From NCBI GenBank assembly GCA_009733575.1, contig ML769483.1, positions 85,868 to 149,867 of the forward strand: a DNA stretch of 64,000 nucleotides, written 5' to 3'. Origin of the DNA: Gymnopus androsaceus JB14 (taxonomy: Eukaryota; Basidiomycota; Agaricomycetes; Agaricales; Omphalotaceae). The notes below the pieces were generated by a model. That model made no database searches and was not told where the DNA came from. It saw only the letters and a program-made list of their open reading frames with translations. Below, piece by piece: positions 22,244-33,101 of this stretch. How positions within the stretch are numbered: position 1 is the first letter of the stretch; every line of letters begins with the position of its first letter. Position numbers and translations under genes: made by a program.

Positions 22244-23263
22244 TTATTTGCAATGACGCTTATTACTAGGCTGGTTATTACAAACTTTGACTGGGTACTC
22301 CAAATCAAACTGTTTAATTACCGTAAAAAATTTTGATGCCCATAGTTGTGCAAAATCGCCACCTACAGGCTCATGGATAACTGCTAGAATGTTGAGCAAA
22401 GATTTCAAGTTGATTGGATACACCTTGCAGATGGCCGAGATGCTGTCATCTCTGAGAATGAGATATTCGGGCCAAACATCCTGCAATGGATCTTGCAGAT
22501 GTTCACAATGGTGCCATTGCAGTAATCGCTCCACCAAGGGCTTCTGATGTTCAGGTTTTTGCTTTTTGTGAGCATGGGGTTTGTTTCATTGTACTCATCT
22601 TCCTTCTCCTCCCCTTGCGTGTCCTCCTTGCACTCCGAATCACTATCATCTGCCTTACACTTGAGATCCTGAGGCTGTAACAGGTTTCCATCCCAAATCT
22701 GTCCTGGAAGGTGCACCTGAAATGAAAATGGCTCCAGAATACCCACATGAGCAATTCCATTGCAGCAGTAGATATCATAGTCAAGACCTGCAAATTATTT
22801 GAGAAAATGGAAAAAATGTGAAATGTGTAAACACACAAGTGGATGAATTGTTATCAAAGTAATTTGCTCAATATTCCCGTCAGCACGGAGCAAGTATGCT
22901 TTCAAGTCCTGAGCGGGAGAGGCATTCGCGCTTCTTTGAACCTTTCTTCAGCACCATATGCAGATGGTCAGGATCATTGGAAGATGGAAGCCCCTGGTCA
23001 TCAAACTCTTCAAGTTCGATGTCATGCACCCATGGCTCATACAAAATGAGATGCAGACCATCCTTTTGGTCACAATCTCCTCGACCTCTGCACTGCTCAT
23101 CTTCACTTGGTTCGACAATGCCCACATTGACAGTTATTCAAACATCTGGATGGTCAATTCCCTGTGGACCAACAGCCAAGTTAGTTCAATAGACACACAA
23201 TTAGCCATAAAAACATGTACCATTGATTCTCCTGAGGTCGCACAGAGTATACAACAAGAACCA
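22244..23263 (-). pseudogene. RecQ-type helicase, C-terminal part
   Basis: This is the 3' part of the SF2 (RecQ-like) helicase gene that enters from 38202-38880. From 23263 it reads GSCCILCATSGESM, then after an intron (about 23206-23154) GIDHPDV-stop-ITVNVGIV (motif V region). HLILYEPWVHDIELEEF follows, the step typical of these basidiomycete RecQ proteins. The C-terminal region includes IYDIYCCNGIAHVGILEPF (about 22770), an acidic linker and LQDVWPEYLILRDDSISAIC to the stop at 22244. The in-frame stop after PDV (TGA where CGA would give Arg) and the poorly kept motif VI (only CRGRGD remains) show decay. It converges with the DUF6589 gene. Confidence 0.75.
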
Positions 23264-23668
23264 CATCAGAAAAAACTGTTTTGGGCCCAGGAGGATCTAA
23301 GGTCCCCTAGTCCTCTTAGGCAACCTGAAGCATCCTAGTTGGCCCAGGAAAAAGGGTAAAACTTTGGACACCTCAGGTATCCTAGTCATCCTAGGTGTCC
23401 TGGGAGATCCTGGGATGTCCTGGGGCATCCTGGGGCATCCTGAGACATCCTAGGATAAAAGTTCCATCCCAGGATGCCTCAGGATGCCCCAGGATGCCCC
23501 AGGATGCCTCAGGACATCCCAGGATGTCCCAGGACACCTAGGATGACTAGGATACCTGAGGTGTCCAAAGTTTTACCCTTTTTCCTGGGCCAACTAGGAT
23601 GCCTCAGGTTGCCTAAGAGGACTAGGTGACCTTAGATCCTCCTGGGCCCAAAACAGTTTTTGCTGATG
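23264..23668. mobile_element. Fold-back element FB-1 (405 bp)
   Basis: This is one near-perfect hairpin of two arms of about 190 bp. The ends are CATCAGAAAAAACTG and its inverse, followed inward by TTTTGGGCCCAGGAGGAT. The arms consist of repeated CATCCTGGGG / CCCAGGATG-type words around a short loop. The 2-bp duplication CA flanks it (23262-23263, 23669-23670). Deleting the element and one CA joins IKPD to GSCCILCATSGESM in the helicase, confirming the boundaries. It has no ORF. Confidence 0.9.
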
Positions 23669-23718
23669 CATCTGGCTTGATGAACTCCGTATGAGCTATC
23701 TCCAGATAGGTAGGTGAC
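23669..23718 (-). pseudogene. RecQ-type helicase, fragment between FB-1 and gypsy-2
   Basis: This 50-bp remnant reads MSPTYLEIAHTEFIKPD, the stretch before motif V of RecQ-like helicases. It links the piece at 22244-23263 to the part at 37301-37797 once gypsy-2 is removed. Confidence 0.7.
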
Positions 23719-23723
23719 ATTAT

Positions 23724-24279
23724 TGTCATGCCCAGTACTACCGATTCCACTATCTTCAACCCCAAACCCACCCGATCATATGTATAACCCAACCTTGCGA
23801 CCCAACAACCGCCCGCTAACCCCACAATGGGTCTCAGCTACTTCAGTACATACTTACTACTCATCAATCCAACATCCCGCTCGTATATATCTGGTAACCT
23901 CTCTTGGAGGATCCCTTGTCTTGATATTAACTTGTTTACTCCCGTATCTCTTGTTTTCTCTCTATTTTCTTATACTCTTGTCAATTCATCTATTTTCTCA
24001 ATACACGCTTGTTCTGGCTTCCGCTTTTCGATTCACGCGTCGACTTGAATACCAGCAAGCTTATACAACAATCAGACTCGCCGCCGTCAACTATTTGACG
24101 TCGGCTTGCACAACTAGACTCAGAACTCACATTTGGGAGCTTTGGCATTCCCAATCCACCTGCTTCTCACTACTAGTCTTTGACTAGTCCACCTGCACGC
24201 ATATTCGATTGCAGATCTCACCTGCCTTTTATACTAAAGGCCTCAAAGCTACTTTCAGTACCTTTACCCCGGTCTTACA
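23724..24279 (+). repeat. 5' LTR of gypsy-2
   Basis: It begins TGTCATGCCCAGTACTACC and ends GGTCTTACA. It lacks about 15 bp near its end that the other two LTR copies in the window keep (CCCTAAGACCGTCGA-like). Otherwise it is very similar to the 3' LTR, so insertion is not very ancient. Confidence 0.95.
23884..23928 (+). promoter_or_regulatory. LTR promoter: TATA box and predicted RNA start
   Basis: TATATAT at 23884-23890 lies about 30 bp upstream of GTCTTGATATT (23918-23928). If transcription starts there, the RNA 5' end is exactly complementary to the primer binding site at 24281-24291. In the 3' LTR the TATA reads GTATGTAAC. Confidence 0.55.
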
Positions 24280-24280
24280 C

Positions 24281-24291
24281 AATATCAAGAC
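24281..24291 (+). other. Self-priming primer binding site
   Basis: AATATCAAGAC, one base after the LTR end, is an 11-nt perfect complement of LTR position 23918-23928. No tRNA 3' end complement (TGG...) is evident. This is the arrangement of Tf1-type self-priming, known in fungal Tf1/sushi chromoviruses. Confidence 0.65.
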
Positions 24292-24307
24292 CAAACCATT
24301 CTCAAAT

Positions 24308-27030
24308 ATGTTGGGGACGTTCATGGTACCACCTTCCTTGTCCACTGGACAACAGGAGGGTGAGACACAACAACAACAAGAAGCTCCCGACTTTGGGAAT
24401 TACCAATGGGGAGAACAAGGACAACGCCTTTCTGTGGGATCCCAAGGATCCAGCACCAACAGGGTATTTGGATCGTTACCCGCTGAGGTTACCCCTCCGA
24501 CAGCTGCGGTAGCCTATGCACCTCCTGATCAGAAATACCTGCCAATACAGACAGTTGCACAGGGTCAACACATTCAGACCCTTCAACCGCCCATGTTGGT
24601 GTTCCACCTGGGCTACCCACACTGTCAGGATCATCAGGAATCTCCCCTGATAATACTCAAGGTCAAAGACAATTCCGTACAACGTCAATGGGAGTGGGAG
24701 TGCAGGAGCCCCTGACAAAGAACGTCAGAATTTGGAAGCTCAACAATTGGAAACTAGCTCCCAACGGCGTAGGAGTAGTACCATGGGGGACTTCATCTCG
24801 AGGGCAAGACAACCCTTGCTATCTTTGATAGAAATGGATTGATTGGGAGGAATGATTGGACCTCAACCATCATCCGAGACCACATTCCAACTGCAGGATC
24901 TTCTGACGGCAAATCGTTGCACCTGGGCCAACCTGGCTCACGTTTCCCACTACTTCCTGCGGGAGATAGAACCAGACGTGGGATGTAGCTCGTGGCCACA
25001 ACATCAGAGAGTGAGGGAGGGAGAGGCAACGTGGCATATCTGAGATAGCCCACCCCATAGTTCCAGACAGGCACTACAGGCAGCGGGAGGGATTGCGGGA
25101 GGAGAACCTTGAAGGGGGGAGGTAGAAACCGGGTTACCAAAAGCCCTTTCGGATCCAGGTATAATAGGAAGAAGGGATCAAGATGAGGGAGGGATAAGGG
25201 GAAATCAGTACCACACCCAGTGGCTGCCATACTCAATCCCCACACAAACCACATTCCAGCCTCCTACCCAATCCCCACAAAACCTTGCACCACCCGCCAT
25301 CCCACCCAACACTCAAGGAGCACCCCCGCCCATTCAACCGCAAGGGCCAGCAAACATTCCATACATGTACAGACCGCCCGCTCTCAGGTGGATGGGGAGT
25401 TCCACCTGCGGTACCACCTACTGGACCACCACTCAGACCATGGGGACAATTGGGACTGATGGGAGGGGGAGGACCACTGGGAGGACCTCCAGGAAGACCA
25501 CCACCTGGTCCACCTGGAGCACCTCCACCCCCAACAGGCTATCCTCAACGGTGGGATGGAATACGTTGGATGGCGATCCCGGGACCCCAGGGTGAAAGAG
25601 GTGAACAGGGACCACCTGGAAGGGAGAATGGAGACTTCGAGCGGAAGGACAGGATCAATGCGGAATCGAAAATCGATGTCAGGAAACCTGACGATTTCAT
25701 GGGAAAAGACCGTCAACTCTTCCGCCTGTGGATATTGCAGATCCTATGAGTATTTGCAGCAAAACCCACAATCCATGAAGAGGACTCAACCAAGGTGACG
25801 TACACAGTCAGTTTCCTCAGGGAAGTGGCTGCAATCCACTATCAGAATCTCCTGGACAGAGAGATTATGAGTGGAGTACAGAATACCACTCTTCATGTGT
25901 GGGATGACTTCGTGCAAGTCTTTGGTGAGATATTTGGTCTTCCGAACAAGAAATTGGATGCACAATCCAAACTCTCTTGGACATCCCAACAACCCTACGA
26001 ATCCTTTGCCAATTTCATCATTTGGTTTGAAGAATACACCTTCTGAACAGGGTACAATGACAATGCCCTGATTCACAACCTGTTGTCTGCAGTACACGAG
26101 TGGTTAGTTCTTTCCACTGCAAGTCAACCCAACCCACCCGATATGTATGTTAGATGGACTAGGAGGATGATGTGACACGACGGATCGGTAAGGGGATACC
26201 GAGAGGTGCTTCCTCATCATTCCTCTGGAGCAACTCAAGTTGAACCCCAAATTGCGTACCAACTCTTGCCCGCAATCCCATACGCTCAGGCTGTTCCGGT
26301 TCAACCCCAATATTGGCCTGTAGCATGCATTGAAGCAAATCCTGTAAACACACCACAGACGACAGCATCACGAGCTCGGAACTGGAGAAATTGACAAAGA
26401 GGAGCTGCCGCCTGGGAAGGAAACCCAGGAAACTCGCCCAACAGTCACCTGCAAGCACACTTGGAAGAAGTTAACAACACATTGGGCCACGGACATAGAC
26501 ACTCTTCCTCATCAGAACATGTTTGTGCTTGTCACAATGGGGGGGACTTTACAGGAGTTTCGCTTAGAGCAGCCAGAGTACCCTGGACCCTGCAAGAGCA
26601 GGCGGAAATGAATCATTGGAGGGCGCAAAACCTCTGCCTACAATGTGGGGGCCAGGGCCATTATCAGGCAAGCTGCGAAAATCCTGAATCTAAATTGCCA
26701 CCAAGGAGGGTGGCAACGAGGGTGATTCAACTCACCCATATAAGGATATCATGCATGCAGTGTTCTCTCCAGACGGAACCACCAACCCAACAAGTCCTGG
26801 AACGGGCATACTGCAGGCAGTGTTCTCTGTCGAGGATAGAGAAGAGTTTCAGAACAACTGGAAGCTCATTGAAGACGAGGAGGTCCTTCCTTTCAGTTTG
26901 GACTCGGGAAATGAAGCGGGGGCTCCAGGAGGGAAATAGAGGAATCTCGGGGCCCCATTTCACCCATCATAGGTTGAGCAGTGCACACGGGGGCGACACC
27001 AGCTTGACTATCCTCAAGGTCCCATAACTC
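24308..27030 (+). pseudogene. gag polyprotein of gypsy-2
   Basis: Gag forms the retroelement capsid. The start is MLGTFMVPPSLSTGQQ at 24308, open for about 135 codons and then frame-broken at the Pro/Gly-rich region (25285-25750: GPPGRPPPGPPGAPPPP, QGERGEQGPP). Capsid-like helices follow (FMGKDRQLFRLWILQ; YTVSFLREVAAIHYQNLL; VWDDFVQVFGEIFGL; NKKLDAQSKLSW). A complete zinc knuckle, CLQCGGQGHYQASC, lies at 26635-26676. In-frame stops and shifts (24716, about 25748, 26044, 26392) break it into pieces. The collagen-like Gly-Pro stretch is unusual for gag. The neighbouring inverted copy shares the N-terminus. Confidence 0.85.
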
Positions 27031-27067
27031 CTTTATCGTCACAACAAAACTACCATTTTCAAATACA

Positions 27068-27458
27068 GACACGGATGTAAATTATAACACATTAATAGAT
27101 TCTGGGTCTTACAAAATCTTTTGTTGATTGGTCCATCACTAAGGCTTTCCCTCAAAACACTAAGAAACTGCTAATGCCAGTCCCTCTTGAACTATTTGAC
27201 AGAAAACCAACCTCAGCGGGAGCAATAACCTTGACTTTTACGGACGTTGTGAGCTTTGCGGACGTGCCTCTCCATACCGTCGAGTTCTTTCTAACTCTGC
27301 TACACCCAACAGCACCAATAGTGCTGGGACTGCCCTGGCTACAGGAACATAATCCAGATATTAACTGGACTGACCTGAGCATGGGCTTCCGCTTAACAAA
27401 CACACACATATCAGCTGCTATGTGTGGGGAACTACAGATCCCCACCCAGGAGGAGATA
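27068..27458 (+). pseudogene. Retropepsin-type protease of gypsy-2
   Basis: TLIDSGSYK carries the D-S-G catalytic triad of retroviral-type aspartic proteases. After a frame change come LMPVPLELFDRKPTSAGAIT, FFLTLLHPTAPIVLGLPWLQ and NPDINW, the usual ILGLPWL-x-NP end. The reading is cut by the Tc1/mariner insertion at 27458 within PTQEEIQ and resumes at 28911. Confidence 0.8.
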
Positions 27459-28908
27459 CAGTGACGGCCAGATCAAATCCACACCCCCAAATTTGGAAAC
27501 TGGTTATGTCACCGGCGCTTAAGTCGTTCTCCCCAATGCTGCTGTCACCAAAGTGTTCAAAATGGGCTCTTTGGATGCAATGAAGTGTATATAAGTAGAT
27601 GTAATGTACGCGACAGGCTGTAGTAATCTACTGGAGTCCAAAAATCAGCAGAAAAAGTGTAAAATTGACGAAAACAATGAAAAATGTTCAGATTACAACA
27701 GTGAGACTAGTACTTCAACCAACGTCCATGATTTCGAAGCAAGCCTTGCATACGGTGAGGGAATGAGCTATAGAGGTGTCTAGTATAGTGTCCGAAATCA
27801 TCACTATACCAAACTTCTTGAAGAGCTGCCCAAAGCTCATTCAATGTTTTCGGCTGAGGATTGCATGTTTTGACTCGCCATTCCAGCTCCGCCCAAGCAT
27901 TCTCAATGGGACTAACATCCGGAGACTTCGATGGCCACTTGAGGACATAAATGCTGTGGTCCTTGAGCCAGTTCTGGGTGTCTCGAGCAGTGTGCTTTGG
28001 GTTGTTGTCTTGTTGGAAAATCCACTGATGATTTTCATATCCACATTCTCGAACACTCGGTAGTAGAGCTTCCTGAAAGCAAAAATGAGTTTATAGTGAG
28101 GGTTATATCAAAAGGCAACGCACCTCTAGCACTTGCATGTACTTGAACCAATCCATTATGCCAACACCATTCCGAGTGATGCACCCCCAAACCATTAGAG
28201 AGCCCGTACCCAATCCTCTTTGGTCGCGCTGATTCACAACATTGTCCATGAATGGATCCTCCCCTTTCCTTTGACGACACCACCAAAGCCCATCTGAACC
28301 TCCATTCAAAACAAACTTGGATTCATTGGAGAAGATGACCCAGTATCGCAACCAACCCTTGAGTGTAGCCCAATCACTCCAAGTTTGTGCAAATGCAAAG
28401 CGTTGTGCAAAATTGAGTTGTGAAAGGATGACTTTTTTGCGCCGTACAAAGCCCAGAAGACCATGTTGCTGAAGGAGTTGACAAATTGTTCGCTTGGGAA
28501 CAGTCGGAAAACGCTTTCGTTGAAGGTCTGCTCCATCAGTTGCATGCCCTGCCTCAATGTCTGCAACTCCTTCCTGTGCTTTGGCTGCCAATATTTGAGG
28601 ACGTCGGCCAGGGCAATGTGCTTTGTAGTAGCATCCATGAAGACAAGCTTTCCAATAGTTGTCAGAAATTGTAGTATGGTCTGCAGCAGTGTCCTTAAAC
28701 AGGGGAGCATTGTTGGCAATCCAATTAAAGCTTTTATTCTGCTCATCATGGTACATAAGGATGGCCCAACACTTTGTAGGTGTCATTTTAACAGGAGGGA
28801 GCCCTGTAGGCTTTTTCCGTATGGTCATTACGGAGGAAAAGGACTTAAGCGCTGGTGACATAACCGGTTTCCAAATCCAGGGGTGTGGATTTGATCTGGC
28901 CGTCACTG
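27459..28908 (-). mobile_element. Tc1/mariner element inside gypsy-2 (1450 bp)
   Basis: Terminal inverted repeats of about 70 bp begin CAGTGACGGCCAGATCAAAT at both ends. They are flanked by TA (27457-27458 and 28909-28910). It carries one transposase gene on the reverse strand. The complete ends and full-length gene suggest a recent arrival in gypsy-2. Confidence 0.95.
27707..28828 (-). pseudogene. Tc1/mariner transposase, catalytic Asp lost
   Basis: This is a DDE transposase. Start is taken at 28828 (MTIRKKPTGLPPVK); an upstream Met at 28861 lies in the terminal repeat. The N-terminal HTH region (PTKCWAILMYHDEQNKSF, HTTISDNYWKACLHG, TDGADLQRKRFPTVPKRTIC) is followed by the catalytic core. 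The first motif reads VIFSNESKF where the family has FSDESKF, so the first Asp is Asn. Then LMVWGCITRNGVG and, after an intron of about 51 nt (GTGCGT...TTTCAG near 28130-28082), FQQDNNPKHTARDTQNWL with the second Asp and SPDVSPIENAWAELEW with the Glu. It ends LLRNHGRWLKY at 27707. The frame is intact, so it can be made but is unlikely to cut DNA. Related to the one at 63631. Confidence 0.85.
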
Positions 28909-28910
28909 TA

Positions 28911-30121
28911 GAAACGGAAGAAGGGAAGGGGGAGGAAGCAGGTGACGGGGCAACAAGATCCAAGGAATGTCAATCTACGGTGGAATTAGAGGATGCGGAT
29001 GAGGAGGATGAAGAGCGGATGGGAGTCCGGGAAGGGATACATCCTGAGGAAAGACTGGGCTCAGGAGATCCCCTCCTCATGGATATTAATGAATGGCTGC
29101 AAAGAGAGGATGAGTCAAGACATAGGAGAGGGCGGGAGGAAGAAGGGGAGGTAGAAGAACAAGAAGGAGACTCCATAAACCCACCCGAACACACAGCCAA
29201 CCCATCACCATTGCCCAACTCACCTGCAACTGTGGAACCTGTGAAAATCGAATTGGCAGAATCAGCATTCGAACAGAGATTTAGGGAATGGGAATCTCAA
29301 TGGGAGGAACAGATGTTGAACTGGCTCGCATGCAAACAATGAAGGAGGTGGAAGTACCAGCATTCCAAACCTCCCTCTAGAACGATACGTCCGGTACCAG
29401 AGTCAATCAACAAAATCCCATCTAGAGATGGGCAGATACCAGGAACCCTGGGTCAATGCGGAAGGTCAATTTCTTGCAAAAGAGCCAAAACCCAGTGTCA
29501 TGAACATCCAACCCAAACATCAAAGGGAAACCTGTTAGCCTAATTGGGGCAGCTGCTATGAGTCAATTATTGCGAGATGGAATGCCTGCGTACATGCTAC
29601 ATATCAAACCTACCAATATTGATTCCGCCTCGGAAATCGGACTCTCAGCAAAGGAGCCTCCATGTGCAGATAAGGCATCTATGTCCAATGGACCCAAACA
29701 GGAACACCAGCAGACAGCAGATGAAATGGATAGAAGAGAAAGAGAAGAGGAGGAGGAAAGGAGGAAGGGGGAAACGGAGGAGTTAAAGAAACACATTCCT
29801 CCACAGTACCAGGGCTTCATGGACGTATTTTTGCCAGGAATGGCCAAGGAACTGCCTCCTCACTGCTCTTATGACATCAAGATCAAGACGGAGGGTGACG
29901 CCCTGCCCAACATAGTAAAGCTCTACAATATGTCGGAGGTGGAGTTAAAAGCACTCAAAGACTACCTCGACGACATGTTGGGAAAAAGATTCATCCGATC
30001 CTCGAATTCACCTGTGGGAGCACCGGTCCTATTTGCAAAGAAGAAGGACAGAACCCTATGACTTTGTGTAGATTATGGGGCACTCAACAAACTCACCTGA
30101 AAGAACAGGTACGTCTTACCA
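28911..30121 (+). pseudogene. gypsy-2 pol N-terminal region up to RT fingers
   Basis: After the Tc1 insert an acidic Glu-rich linker (about 28911-29340) ends in a stop. From 29558 a frame reads MSQLLRDGMPAYMLHIKP, KKHIPPQYQGFMDVF, LPPHCSYDIKIKTEGDALP. RT fingers follow (YNMSEVELKALKDYLDDML, FIRSSNSPVGAPVLFAKKKD) and, after a stop at about 30060, LCVDYGALNKLT and NRYVLPL. The target of the next insert lies exactly here. CGA-to-TGA changes (RTL-stop-LCVDY position) are consistent with the rest of the element. Confidence 0.85.
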
Positions 30122-30770
30122 CAGCTGGTTCTTTAGCAGTATTAAAATAAACCCTGACAAGTTCTCGGAGGTGCATTTTAATATTTGGGACAACTTGTCA
30201 GCACCAAAGTCGTAATATCTATACAGAGAGAACGAGAGCCCGTGGGAAAAAAAGGACACTTTTCTCATGCTTGTACAGGTCACCTGCACCCAACCCTAAC
30301 CCTACCTCGTATCCTAACCCTAATGATGACTAATATTATAACAGTGGGGGCAAGCCCCCACACCCCCATTTTTATCCTCAACCCCTAAACCCTAACCACC
30401 CTAACCCTAACCTATGTGCACTGTTTGTTTGGCACTGTTTTGATCAGGTCTCTATGTTAGGGTAAGCACAAGTGCTTACCCTAACGAGACCTGACCAAAA
30501 CAGTGCAAAAATTTCCTTTTTTGGCATAATTCACTTTTAGGGTTAGGGTTAAATAGATACCACCATCAGAAAGAGGGCCGAAAATAACGGGGTGTAGCCT
30601 TTTCCGTTTTTTCTCACGGCCCCTCGTTCCCAAGATATGGCCCCATCTTATCATACTATGGTTAGGGTTCCCCTGTCAGTACTGTAGGCTCTATATAGCT
30701 GTTGCAAATATTAAAATGCACCTACAACGAGTTGTCGGGCTTTATTTTAATAAGGCTAGAGCCTTAGGTG
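30122..30770. mobile_element. Telomere-core element TC-1 (649 bp)
   Basis: Flanked by CTTACCA (30115-30121 and 30771-30777; 8 bp if the next C is counted). Ends are CAGCTGGTTCT and CACCTAAGGCTC. An inner inverted repeat of about 46 bp starts ATTAAAATAAACCCTGACAA. Inside are CCCTAA/TTAGGG runs, a long hairpin (GTTTTGATCAGGTCTC...GAGACCTGACCAAAAC) and a GGGGGCAAGCCCCC palindrome. Removal restores [19 protein letters not shown] in RT. No ORF. Confidence 0.85.
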
Positions 30771-30777
30771 CTTACCA

Positions 30778-33101
30778 CTCATCGGTACACTAGTTGACCA
30801 ATTGCAGAAGGCGGAAATCTTCACAAAGATTGACTTGCGGGCGGGATACAACAATGTGCAAATAGCAGGAGGTCACAAATGGAAGACAGCCTTTAGAACT
30901 CGTTACGGATCATATGAGTATTTAGTCATGCCATTTGGATTGACAAACACTCCGTCTGCCTTCCAATTCTTCATGAACAACATCTTTCACAATATGGTGG
31001 ATATTTGTGTCATGGTATACCTAGACGACATCCTTATCTACTCAATGGACAAGGAATCACATACTCAACATGTGAGGAAAGTACTCGAAAGGCTGCGGGA
31101 GAACAATTTGCATGCAAAACCGGAAAAGTGCGGCTTCCACACACGCATAGTGGAATACCTGGGAGTCATCATATCGCCCGACGGATTGGCCATGGACCCC
31201 AAGAAGGTTGACACAATCCTCTCGTGGCCCGCACCTAAGAACATAAAAGAACTACAAGGATTCCTAGGTTTTGCAAACTTCTATAGGCAGTTCATTGATA
31301 ACTACTCCGGCATCACAAAGGTCCTTACCCGCCTCCTGAAAAAGGGAAACTATTGGAAATGGACACAGGAGTGCCAGCGTGTAAACAGCGGAGGGCATAC
31401 TGCGAGGGATCCTGCTTCCGAATACAAGTATACTCAGACCACAACAACTTACAGTACTTCACCATGACAAAGGTACTTACAAGAAGGCAGGCACATTGGT
31501 CCGAAACCCTCTCAGCTTACGACTATACCATCAACTATCGGCCAGGGACACTTGGAGCGAAACCAGATGCGTTAACTCGCAGAGCGGATGTATATCCAAA
31601 ATGGGGAGCGGAACTGGCCCATGCTAAATTGGTCAACGAAGGGATTCTTATTCCGCCCAACCGGCTAAACGCATCAGTCATATCGCCAGTACAAAAAGGA
31701 ATTGCCAGTCTGGCAATGGAGGACGTGAATCTAGCCAGAATACGAAACGCTCCACCTGACAGCCACATTGAAAAAGTTAGACTAGGAGGTTCGGAAGAGA
31801 AAGCGGATGGGGTGGTGAGGAGAGGGGAAAAGATATACGTACCCTCGACGGAATCCTTCCATCCGGAAATCATCAGGAAATTCCACAACCTCAAAAACAG
31901 ATTCCACCCAAACCGCAGAAGCACATTGGGACTAGTCATGCAGCAATACTACTGGCCAGGAATGGCCAGGGATGTATGACAACATGTACGAGACTGCAAG
32001 GAGTGTGGAAAGAATAGGAGTTGGGTGACGAGTGTGGATGAGGAGCAAACCCAACCCAGCGAGCACCTTGCAGCAGTGGTTCCCCTCAACGAGGCCTGTC
32101 TGATAGAGCGGGTGAGGGAAGCTTGACATGACACATACATGAAAGAAAAGGCAAAGGAGATAAGAGACGGATGAGAGTTGGAGGTAGTGACAGACAAAGG
32201 GCTTCTGAGAAGGGGAGGGAGGATTTATGTGCCTCAAGTGGGGAGACTTCGGGTGGACATCATTCAGGCTTACCATGACCACCCACTACAAGGTCATCCG
32301 GGTGAACAGAAAACCAGGAAACTGGTATCCCAACTACTCTATTGGAGGGGCATGTCGGACGACGTCCGAAACTATGTTAGGGGTTGCCACAACTGTGCCA
32401 GAGCAAAATCACGGCAACACAAACCCTTTGGACTATTAAAACCCTTCCTGATAGGGGAACGACCCTGGGATTCTATATCTTTTGATCACATCATCCAACT
32501 TCCAAAGACCCAAGGAGAGGAGGCATTTGATGCTGTCCTGGTAGTGGTTTGCCGCTTAACAAAACAAGCAATCTACATCTCTTGTTACACGACCAACAAA
32601 GCCAAGGACTTCGTGGATTTATTCATTACCCACGTATTTGCAAAACACAGACTCCCGTCAAACATAGTATCGGACAGGGGTTCACTGTTTGTTAGCAAAT
32701 TTTGGACCGAACTGTGCATGGCCCTTCACATCGAAGCACGCCTATCTACAGCATACCACCTGCAGACGGATGGACAAACAGAGCAGGTCAACCAATCGTT
32801 GGAAGCTTATCTACACATTTACTGTGCTTACGACCAGGACGACTGGCACAAACTCCTCCCAATGGCCGAATTTGTGTATAACAACTCATCCCACAGTGCA
32901 ACAGGAGTGTCACCCTTCTTCGCAAATAAAGGATACCACCCGGAACTCACAATCGAACTGGAAAAAGTGTCCAACACAGACGCCAACGTTTATGCATCCC
33001 AACTGCATGAACTCCATGAGTACTCGAAGGGGGAGCTGAAGGTCACAAACAAGAATTACGAAAAGTATGCAAACAAGAAGCGGGAGGAAAGCCCAGAGTG
33101 G
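30778..33101 (+). pseudogene. gypsy-2 RT, RNase H, zinc modules and integrase core
   Basis: RT continues from [12 protein letters not shown] through [31 protein letters not shown], the intact YLDDILIYS catalytic motif and [11 protein letters not shown]. Near 31380 the RNase H domain has an internal deletion of about 250 bp relative to gypsy-1, resuming at [16 protein letters not shown]. Two zinc-binding modules (about 31870-31995 and 32260-32395) are followed by the integrase core: FDHIIQLP, SDRGSLFVSKFW, DGQTEQVNQ. Stops at 31977, 32124 and 32172 are TGA where gypsy-1 has CGA. The frame ends at the second telomere-core insert (SPEW|). Confidence 0.9.

Noticed and set aside
25285..25749. A separate collagen-like gene
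   Set aside because: The Gly-Pro-rich frame lies in gag of gypsy-2 between the N-terminus and capsid-like region, so it is part of that polyprotein.
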